Below are positions 43,101 through 55,100 of a stretch of 64,000 nucleotides of DNA, piece by piece (the first letter of the stretch is position 1; the number at the start of each line of letters is the position of its first letter). The DNA comes from Epiperipatus broadwayi. Lineage: Eukaryota > Onychophora > Udeonychophora > Euonychophora > Peripatidae. The position numbers and the translations under genes are program-made. A model generated the notes under the pieces. That model saw only the letters and a list, made by a program, of their open reading frames with translations. It was not told where the DNA came from and did not search any database. The stretch covers positions 2,225,501 through 2,289,500 of the forward strand of contig JAQFVV010012397.1 of NCBI GenBank assembly GCA_028023455.1, written 5' to 3'.

Positions 43101-46100
43101 TTGAATATTATTAAAAATTTATTAAATTGTCTTCTGAATATTTTGATAAACAATTGCACATACATGAGTAATTTTTTTTCTAACATTCAATATGATAGTT
43201 TGTAGTTTCACTTTTTTATTGTCATTTCTATATTCATTTATTTACAGTAATTTAGCAAAAGTTTTTTATATGAAAAAATTGAAATTTGTATATTTATATT
43301 TTGTAATTTTTGTCATGTTTTTCTCAATTATTTTATCCATTCTTTAATTGTCAATCTGGTTGATGTAGTGCAATTCTTTGACATGACTTATTTTTAAAAC
43401 TCTAATAGAAATTTATAAGCTTAAATTTTAATTTTGTTGATTAATTAATAATTAAAAACTTAAATAAGTAGAGAAAAATATATGCACAATGAAAGAAATT
43501 TAATATTAATCACAGTGATATAGTATTAGTGGAAGAGATTTCAGATATATCATTGAATTAACATTTTAATGATTATTCCATTAGTTTATGAAAATATTAA
43601 TAAAAATAAGAGAACAAAACAAATAAGATTCTGCAAAAATAATCGAAAATGATTATTTACTTTAATCATTATCTAATTTAATGATTGAGTTTAAACTTTT
43701 TCAGTTCAGCAACTACTAAATTACTGAATTTCTGTAAACGAATATAGAAATGACAATAAAAAAGTGAAACTAAAAATTATCATATTGGATGTTAAAAAAA
43801 ATTACTCATAAACATGACTTCTAGTTTAACTTACATCTTTATCTTGATATATTTCACAAAAACAAAATTGACACATCATTTAATAAACATATATGTATGT
43901 GCAATTGTTTATCCAAATACTCAGAAGACAATTTAATAAATTTGTATTAATATTCAAATGAAAAACTTAGAAAATAATTAAATCGATAGTGAAATAAAAC
44001 TGAATTTTAACACGTGCTCATATATATATATTGTAACGGTATATAATATGCCATTACATTAATTTAAAATAAAAGTAAAAAGTTCATAAATAAAAATAAA
44101 TTTATTAAAAGCTAAAATTAAAAAGAGTTGTTTAACGTATATAATATATCGCACAGATGGAAAACTTTAAAAGTACTTTTTTTTTAAATAAAAAAAAAAA
44201 AAAGTTATTTGAACGTACTTTTTTATAATAAAAAAAAGTAAAGATCTAAAGATGAAATATTTTTGTTAAAAAGTAACATAAATGAAAATAGAAATAAATG
44301 TTAATTTCTATTTTAACATTTCTATGTAATCTCAGTAAATGGAAATGATTGTGTTATTAATTAAACGAAAAGCAAACTAGCCTTTGGGGCTTTTATATAA
44401 ATGAAAAGTCAGATAAGAGAATAAAAAAAAATTAGAATGTCCAATAGAAGCAATAACCAACGCTCGGACCTTAATGAAAATGATTGAAACAGGAAACTAT
44501 GTTCAGGGAATCCGGAGGATTACTATAAAAAGAAAACAATTCAAATTAAAAGACAGTTCCAGCTTGATTTTTTTGAGAATAGTGAAAAGACGCACTTTTT
44601 ACTCTCTCTCTCTCTTATTTCAAATGAAGTGACTGTTAATTTATGAATGGCACTATTGTAGACCCGAATCATATGGGTCTTACAATAAAATAGTATCAGG
44701 ATTGAACCAGCTAAGGCCATATCCGGAAAAACACACTGGTCTTCCATGAAAGTATGACCAGTAAAGACTTTGCGGGAATTGACAGCAGGAACCGGGAGCT
44801 CTTCTACTGTAAGATATGAACTGTAAATTTTTAAAAAGGTAATTAAGAATTTTCGTCAAGATTTGACAAGCTTTTAATAATCAACTAAACTTAATTTTTA
44901 AAATGAACTTTAATCTGACTTTTAAGATTTGAAAATCAATTATTAATGTAAAAAAAAAAAGTTAAGTAGAGAAAAGGTGGTATCATCTTTTTCTTATCAA
45001 AATCTCTGTCATGTTGTCAAGGCCTGATCATTTTTAAGACAGCTGTTTAAAATCTGATTGGCTGTCTGAGATACAACAGTAGGCGCATGTGAAAGACTAG
45101 CAACCTTTCAATTATTACTAATTTAATAATAACATGCGATTTAGACAAATGATATTTGAGTTTGCTAATTTAATCATTTCCATTTTTTTTTATTAATATT
45201 TATTGATTAAATTATTTGAATATATTTAAATTTAAGTTGGGTGTGGATAGCTGCATAGATTTGTTAACGTTTAGTTTTTTTTTTCATATTGATTAAAATA
45301 TTGAGATATCGGTAAATATGACACCTCATGCTGAGTGTCCAAACATATTTATTTGTATATCTTTGAAGTTATTGGTGTCAATGCGGCATCTTATGATGAA
45401 TGCCATTGGGTTTATTGTAAATTTCCCTCTGCAATTCCTTCAATAACTATATTTTAGTCATTTATGTTTTTTTTAAAGGGCTTTAATTTCTGGCTATTTG
45501 TTTCATAGTTAGGTTGATGTTGGTGGAGGGATATATGGTTGTTTATATCAATGTAATGTGAAGCGTGTTTAGCATACAGGGCAACGTGACCAACTGAATG
45601 CATGACCCAAAGGCGTAGTCATTGTGTTGTAATGTACGCAGATGTATTTCCTGTGGCATTGACCCTTTTTAAAAAGCTCTATGGATAGGGACTATAAGTC
45701 GGCAGAAGGACCCCTCTCCCCCATACCAGCATTTTTCTTTAATTATTTTATATATATGATTCCTTCGCCAGACAGACATACATTCCTGTACTGGACAAGG
45801 ATCATGTCCATCAAATAATATCACACAGCAGACGCACATTCCTGACTCCGTGGTTTTATGCTAGCATCTTCGTATTGCATTGGTTGCATTTCATATAGCA
45901 GGAAGCAAGTGTTGGTCTGGTTACGAACTTTTAATCTGAGATTGAATGATTGTCTTGAAAAGTTTTTAGCTGAGAAATCTATGTAGCCTATCTACACGCA
46001 ACGTTCTTAAGTAAAAAAAAAAAAATTAAAATATCCATCTGTGCGGATTTTCTAAATAATAATTTAAAATTAATAATATCTAAATTTATGCATCGAATTT

Positions 46101-49100
46101 ACATATGTGCATCAATAAATGTTTTGTGTGTGAATTACTGGCAGTGGCTTATTTTATTTTTAAATATTAATATATTTTGAGAATATAAATCTTTATTAAA
46201 ATATATAAGAATTTATATTATAAATTGTCTCTGCTGTTCCCTGAGCTAGTGGTATGGGCTGACAGTCAGAATAAAATATATATGTAAATTTGAATCTTAA
46301 CAGTACATATCTGCCTACTATATAAATTTTCCAGGTCAAATAGCCTGGTAGTGCCCTATACATCATTCAGTCAGACAACGCGAACTGTAATTTAAAGTGA
46401 ATGATCTATCTTCACACTTTCTTTGCTAGTACTTGAGATTTGGCCATATATAAACATTTGGGTTCGGAAAAAATAAGTGGATTCATTTTATTCTTTCTTA
46501 AATGCTATATCTTGTATTGGCAGTGAAAGTATTCATTTATTATTTAACACTCATAAAAGCGCATGTACAATAGCTGTAAAAGGCTGATATTTAATGTATT
46601 ACAATTATAAACATCGTGCTATATAAATAAATGCTTATTTAAATATTATCAAGTGTAAAGGCTGATGGGTTGTTCGTACTGTGTGTTTCAATATTCATTT
46701 AGGATTGTGAGAATATTGTACTTTTTTTATTATTAAAGATGAACTGCACAGGCACATAAATGTATTGTAGCTGTTCAGTCTTCATTTAAAATAAAACTAG
46801 TCTGATCTGACAAGCTTTTTACCAACACACTAAAAATGATATATAAAATAAAGGAGAAGGAAAGGAAATAATGGAGTTAATTTTTGTTGTAATGGGATCA
46901 ACACAATTAGATAATGTATTAGTTGATGATCCTCAATGCATTTGGCAGTAGTTATTAAAACTGATCTTAGGAAAAATGAAAACTTATATAATTCATATGT
47001 TTTAAAAAGAAATTGAATGGATAAAGTCTTTTAAAAGGACCCAGGTTATGAACAAAAGTATCCAAGTCAGAATTAATTTTTTTTGTAATATTTCAAATGT
47101 ATTTCTTTCTTTCATTTTTTTTATATCAGTAAAATACTTGTTTAATAATAATAATAATAATAAAAAATAATTTATTTCTTGTATTTTACTGAGCAAAAAT
47201 AAAATAATCTATTTAATAAAATAATTTAATAAGAATTTATAGCACATCTTGTATTAATTAAGAATTTATATCTTATTAAGTAGTTCTGTATATAAAGGCA
47301 AAAGAGAAAGTTATATTTGGAAATATTACCAATAAAAATGAATGTAATTAGAAAAAAAAAAAAGATATTGAAATATTAGTTAAAACTAATTAGTTGATGC
47401 CAAAAAAGGTAGCCAAAGTGTTATATTTAATTTTGGATAGTGTTGAGATATATAAAGCGGTAATAAATACCAGTGGTTGTTGGAATTTTGCAGATTTTAA
47501 AGAGAGCTATAATATCGACTCAATCAAGGATTCCTCAAACAGTTAAGATTTTTTTTTTAGCAGCATTCCAGAAAGTTAAGCTGGTTAGAATAGTATTTCC
47601 ACTTATTTAAGAAGCTGCTAACTTGTGAAATGTTAACTGCAGCCAACATGGAGAACCATCCAATGGCTAAAAGTCTCACTATGCTGGGACACCGGTCAAT
47701 TAAATCAGAAACTATGTAGCTCCTGGCAATGCCATTTTTAAAAATTTTTTTTTTGCCAGCTTATCTACAATGAATGCATAAAAGTGACTATCCTGCAGAT
47801 CAGTTATCTAAAAAAGTGTTCAAACCTATTTGTAGTAAATCAGAATTCTGAAAGTCTGGAAAAGATATATTTTATTTATAGTGAAAGTTCTTCAAACAAA
47901 AATTTTAAATGATTCCAATTTTTCTCTCCTTAATATTTAAAAGTAGCTCTAATCAGATTTTTGGTTTTTCTCTTTGTATTTACCATTTATATTGTTTATA
48001 ATAAATAACTCCCCTCATATACACTTGAATGCAAAAAAATTTTTTAATAAAACTTCTTTATTTTCCTGACAGTTTTGACTGTCCAGCAGTCTTCATCAGG
48101 GCTACAGTATTTGAATGATATAAATACATAACCATTACTTCATATATATACATACATATGTATATCAAAATATATACACATATATCCCTTAAACATACAT
48201 ATGTAGATTACATATGCCCTTAGACATATATATATAAAATCTATACTTACATAGGTATATCAAAATATATACACATATACTTTAAATTAAAAACCCCTTG
48301 AGTCCAGAGTGTCCCTGAGAGCCCCTGTTCAAAAGTTTAGAGTTTCAACCAAGTTTGCACGGAATCAGTAAATCGTATACTTACGGGTCTCAAACCATTC
48401 GATCCGCCATTTTATTATGTTTCAAATGAGCTTTTTTTTCCTGTGATAAAATTTTGATTTTTTATGATTTTTTTTTTTTTTTAAAGTACAATTTTTGATT
48501 ATTTTTTTTGGATTTTTTTAATGGGAAATTTTTTTACGGCTGAATTGCATTCTCTTACCACTTGATATGTATATAAAAGTGGCAACGTTGAAACAGTAAT
48601 ATTTGCTTTGCTGATCTCCGTTTCACCTTTTCTCACCTCTTTCCTACCCTCATACCTTAGTTTAAACCCCAGTGTATCGTAGTCTCTGCAAGCGCTTATA
48701 TGCCGAAAATCCCGCCCAATTTTAAATCACGAGTACAACGCTTGTGTTTTATATATATTTATGTTTCTAACTAGTGTAAATTATGGGTTTGTGCACATAA
48801 AAGATATTTGTTTAAAAAGTAGGTTATATAGGTCGTAATTGCGCACACACTGTGATATATTTATTTTCAAAACTTAAGTTCAAATAATTTTGTTATTTAA
48901 AATTATTTCTGTTTAAATCTATTTATAAAAAGATATTATATTTGTAATATTTGTTTTAGTTTAATAAGGTAATATTTCTCGATAAATAGATTTGGACATT
49001 TTACAATTTAAAAGTAAAATAATTTTATTTTTAGAAATCATGCCACATATTTTCTGTTAAAAATAAATTAGGGTTGGTAAGAAACAATAGTTTAATTAAT

Positions 49101-52100
49101 ATGTTCTAGTGGCTTATCTAGAAATACAGCAGATGTCCACTTAAGGAAATTTTTAATTAGCAATAGTTTTTTTTAATGGAATCAAAGTTTTAATCCGAAT
49201 GTCTACAGGGTAGTTAACAATAGAAAATTAATTAAAATTTTGTAGAATTCCTTTGGATGTTCGGATGGGTTTGATTGCAGTTTTGATAAGATAGCAAATT
49301 TTTGGTATATTTGAAACGCTCCAGGGCATTTTTATTGTACAGCTCTGATATATATATAGAGGGATTTTCGTTTTGTTCTCATTCTTATTCTAGATTATTC
49401 TAATTCTAGACAGTGGGCAAGTAGCCCGCCAGTCTTTTATTTATTGAAGTTAAGATTTTGTCTTCGAGTAGACAAATTATTTCAAATATATTGCGGTTAA
49501 AGTGTTCTCTAAAAAAAGTTTAATTTGCTGAAAGTTTAAGAATCTCTGAGAATTGCATACTCCAGCTTTTAACAGAAAACTTAAAATGACCGAGTAGAGC
49601 CGGCAAGAAGGCTATTTTTCTTTCGGAAATGGCCACCCGATGCCTTCACTTAAGAAGCACTGAAAACTGCCACTGCGGCTAAAAATGTGAACTGTTAACC
49701 GGAATTTGCTGCCAAAGCCTTATGAGTGCTGCTACCATCAAACTGGAAAGTCTCCACCTGAAATTTGCCTTCAAATGCCTACTTCTGACAAGGTAACCCA
49801 AATTAACCCAAGAGCTCTTGTGATATCATATTCCTTCTAAGTTATAGCTAATACCATTTGTTTCTATATTATCTTATAATTCTGTTCTTGTTTCTTTAAA
49901 TTCTGTAAATTAATTAGTGTATTCTATCTCTATACTTGGGTTAATATTTTGTATTTATTAATCTGTTTTTCTTTTATTATGATGGTATGCCAGCATAGCC
50001 ATTGACCGAGCGAATTACTTTCCTTTTTTTATTTAAATCAAGACGTTGTTATTAATGCATTTAAATTATAAATTTTGTCCTATTTCATTATCTCATTAAA
50101 TCGCTCGTTTGAGGGCTATCTTACTATTATTCAAATATTTAATAATTTTGCAGTTAAAATCCACATGTTTATTGGTTTTAACATAATCTGAGAATATGTG
50201 CAAGGTCAATGAGTAAATATTTAATGCATGATTGCATAATTAACTTATATTTTCTTTTAAAACCCCGCAATCATGCATCCTCCCATTTTAAATATGCTTT
50301 ATTGTTTTGCTTAATTTCCAAAGCTTGTAATTTTGATGTCGAGAATGTGCAGACTTTCTTAAAATAAATAATTGGGGAATTGATTAGGTGCTTTCTCAAA
50401 CTAAGTGAATTCTTTTAAAATATTTTCTATGCTTTGTTCGAGTGTTGCTAGTAGGTGTATCGAGTGTTGAGACCGCTTTGCTCATCCAAAGGACTTTAAA
50501 CGGCTAAGACCGTTTTTCCTTCACTTTCTGCAGTTCCCAATTTAGAGTGTATACTCAAATTGTCACACCTGGGAATTTACGCAGTTGTCCCACAGTCGCT
50601 AAGTACTTGGATGAGTCCAGACTTGGGCTGCCACATGACACCACTTCCTACGGATCTACGGCAAGATGCCTTCCCGTGTTTCATTTTATTTATTCATTAT
50701 TTAGTTATTTATTTTGCAAAGCTCCGTGCTTTCAACATACCATACCTTCCAACCTTTACAGAAATTCCTCACTAGCACCACCGACCTCCCAATATGAATT
50801 TAATTATTTCTATGAATATGCATGCCTTAATCACATCCCCACTTTATAGCTTATCGAGCATTAGTCCGTGCTATTCTCGAATTCAATAAATGTTATATTG
50901 AAACTTTACTGTTGCCAAACGTTGTATTCAACTATTTCTGATATTTGCTTAAAGCACCTCACATATCTTCATAAACTTTCTTAGGCACATTATCGTAATG
51001 TTATTGTATTAGCCAGAGGTATAGAGAATTCATTAACAACCCATAATGTAAATTTTGACTGATATTTGTTTTAAAACAATCTTAGTAAACATCGCTGTCT
51101 AACATATGCAGATAGTGTGCATATTATATATATATATTTGATAATTTAATAAATCTTCTTAATTTACTAAATTTTGATTCTTTATTTACTTTCTTGATCT
51201 ATATCACTGTCTCGGTCTATATCTTTATACATCTCTTTTGCGCCATCCATAGATGTTTAGATAGCAAACCCAAACTTATATCATGGTATACAGTCTTTCT
51301 GTTTCTCCCTGATCACCAGGCACTGGTAAAAAGGTTATATTAGTAGCATCAGACACGTTATCACGTAGGTGGCGCTGTGGTGTGTAGTGTTGGATTCGAA
51401 CTTAGGTTTTCCAGGAAGCAGCTCTTCCTTGTGTTGAGTTCGGTGTCTGGGTTTAAATTCTGCAGTGTGTTAGCGAGATAAACCAATCTGACCGTTGCAA
51501 CGTATATTTGTAAGCCCTTTTGCTAGAAGCTCATTTTCAATCTATTTGGAAGCTGCAATACAAAAAAAAAAAAAAGGATTTGGAAGCTATAATGTTAAAA
51601 AAAGAGAGATTGGAATAATTTTTTATCTGCAAGGACAACCGTGGATATTATATCTAATGTCTCAGGAAATTCAAATTTGAAACAGACGCTAACTAGCCAG
51701 GAGTCAATGAGTATGCAATTACTTTTATTACTTTTTTTTTTATATAATTAAATATATATAGAAAAGAATAAATATGCTATATAATTTTAGATAATATATT
51801 TCAATAATATAAAAACATATATCCAGACTCTATCATATACGTATATTTAATGCCATAGGCAAGATATATTATGATTTTATTTCAGTATTCAATTAGTTTT
51901 ATTACCTATTTTTATTACTTTTTTTTTTATATAATTAAACATATATAGAAAATAAATATGCTATATAATTTTAGATAGTACATTTCAATGTTATAAAAAC
52001 ATATACATCCAGTCTCGATCACATACCCTAAGCCATCTACTTTATACATCATCCCCCACATGCACATATAATCACTAGTCATAATAAATTTGTTTATTTT

Positions 52101-55100
52101 GATGTTTATTGATTTTATTTAGTTTTTATTCATTTTATCTTGGAGAAATTTTTGTTTGATATTTACTTTTTGAGTACACTATTTATTTGAAAAGAATATA
52201 TATTTTAGGTGACCCCCCCCCTTCCCCAATCTATAATTTATTACTTAATAATTAATTATATTTGTAAATATATTACAATTTACTAAAATTCTCTTTGCAT
52301 AATATCTCATAAGCTGTTCTTACTGTTTGATAATTATTTGAATGCACTTTATTTGAAAAGAATACACATTTTAGATCACACCCTATTTTTTACTAATGTA
52401 ATATAATAATATAATACACTACACTTTACTAAAATTCTCTTTGCATAATATCTTGTAAACTATTGCTGTTATTTTTTTTCCCTCTAAAAACCAAACATAT
52501 TTCTAACAGATACCCTCCATGGAAGGACAACCAAACATTTCTAGCAGATGCCTTGATATGGAAGAACAGGATCTGGGTCAGCTAGTAAAAATGGAAGTTA
52601 CCAATCACATTGTTTTTGTAATTTTTTCATTGAAAAATTATTTCAAGTAAGACATATATATCTTTTTTTTTCCAGCATTTTATGACAAATGTGATAAAGC
52701 TGTCTGTGAAATTGTAATTTTATCATATAACTTTCAAAATTTAGAATTTGTGAACTAACATAAAAATAGACATTTTTAAAAGTGTTAAAAATCTTGTTTT
52801 TTAATTATTTTTTTTTAGGTAATGACTATTTTTTCAGTTTTATTATATTCTTTCATGTTTTCTCTTTCTAACATTTTATATATTTATTGTAATAAAATAG
52901 AAAATATATCAAAAATTATATTTTTTGTAATTTTTTTTTAAAATTAAAGATGACATCTTAGGATTTAATGGGTTGACGAATATTTTATACCGAAAAAAGT
53001 TATTGATAGAAAGGGCATTGAGTGGAATATTAGTAATATATATATATGGAGGAAATTAAAAAAAGATGATGGATGAGGAGATTGGTCTAATAATTCTAAC
53101 AAGATATGTAGATGATTATCTATTAATTTTTAATAGAAGTGAAAGATAAATAGATAGGTATTTAGATAAAATTAATAAATTAGATAAGAATATTAAATTT
53201 ACTGTGGAAAGAGGGAAAGATAAGTTATATTAAGACATATTAACAAAAACATGACAAAGGAAGATGTAGAATAGAAACATCAGTGTATAAAATAATGAAT
53301 GGGAATAGTAATACAATGAATTGGAATTCTAATACAGATAGTAAATATAAAATAAATAGTATTAGTTCAAGAATATATAGGGCTATTAATTATTGTTCAA
53401 GTGAAGAGGAGTATAAAAAAGAAGTAGAATTAATAGTCAAGGAATTTAAAGAAAATGAATATCCAGAGAAAGTAATAGTAAAGAATATAAAATTAACAAG
53501 AAAAATATAAAGAAATTAATAGAGAAGAAAAGAAAGATAAATATAGGAAGAATAGTATAGGGAAAGAAGAGTATATAGATGTTAAAACATACAATAATAA
53601 TATAGTAAAGAGTGTTAATAAAATTATTAGAAAAATTAATAAAAAGTATAACAATGTGATTAAATATAAGATAGTAAATGAAAGAAGAAAAAATGCTATA
53701 ATAAATATATTAAAGGAATATGAAAATGTATAAATGGGGTATATCAGATAGATTATAGGAATAATATGATAAGGACTAAATATGTAGGTGAGACAAATTC
53801 AATTTTTACAATGTTAATTTAACATAGATATGACAAAAGGTCACCAATTTATTTGCATACTGTGGAAATGGCATATATTTGAGATAGTATAAAAATGATA
53901 GGATATACTAATAAAAGAAGAGACAGGAAAATAAAAGAAGCAATATTAATTAAAAAGATAAAACCAAATTTGAATAGGGATGGGGGATAAAAACCTTGTT
54001 TTTGTAGGGTTATTAGTACTAAAAGATAAGTGTATATATATCTATATAGGTGTATGGGAATATATAGAATATAAAATAGGATTAAATATAGTATTAGTTT
54101 ATAGGATTATTAATAATAATAAAATAAATATGAAAAAAGTTTTAATATGTGGTTATAGATAAAGTCTTGTAAATATTTTTTATACATACAAAGGTTTGTA
54201 AGATTTATTTTTTCAAATAGAAATATAAGTTTTTAAAAATTGATAATAGAGAGTTTTATTAAAGAAGTCTATAATAAAAGAAGGTAGAAGAGTTTGGAAA
54301 AAATCAGTCATTTAAAAGGTAGAGGAAATTGAGGACAGTATGTAAAAATGAATAGGGGATTATTGAAAAGAATAAAAATATAAATTATTGATAAAGAATA
54401 AGACTAGAAATAATAAGGTAAAAGTTAAAAATTAAAATTATAGTTATTAATATATTAGATAATAATTAAAAAAAGATAGGACAAAATGATGAAAGGTTAA
54501 AATTATAAAAGAAAATAATATTAATAAAGAAGTAATAAAAGAGTAGTACTAAAAAATTAAAAATAAAATAGTTTTTAAAATGTAATAATTTAATAATTGT
54601 GTATTAGATATATTTTTGTATATACACCTGGGTCTCTTTTTATGCAGTAGGTAGGTTCCACAAAAAACCTGCCATAAAAAAATCACACAAAAATAGACTT
54701 AAGTTACATTGAAAAATGTGGTATATGTTTTTTAATTTTCAGAAATCGAATAAAACCAAAAACAACAAGGTAAAATTACTTTAAAAATTCGCATAAAAAA
54801 AAAAAGGAAATAAAGTATGACTAATAAAAATTTTCAAATATTTGAAAAAAACTGATATAAGACAAACTTTTTTTATTATCTATTTAATTTTATTTAAAAC
54901 AATATGTTTTTATGTAATTTATTTTACATTTTTTCATACATATTTTAATCATTATCGCTATTTGACAATATGCTGGTTGTTTGTGAACTGGTAAGAAATC
55001 AGATTTGTCACAAGAGGAAATACAATTAGCGCCAATTTCAGTTTCCTGCTGTGTTAATGGTTTTCTGTCTACAATGTAATCGGTAATTAAACTATGAGAT

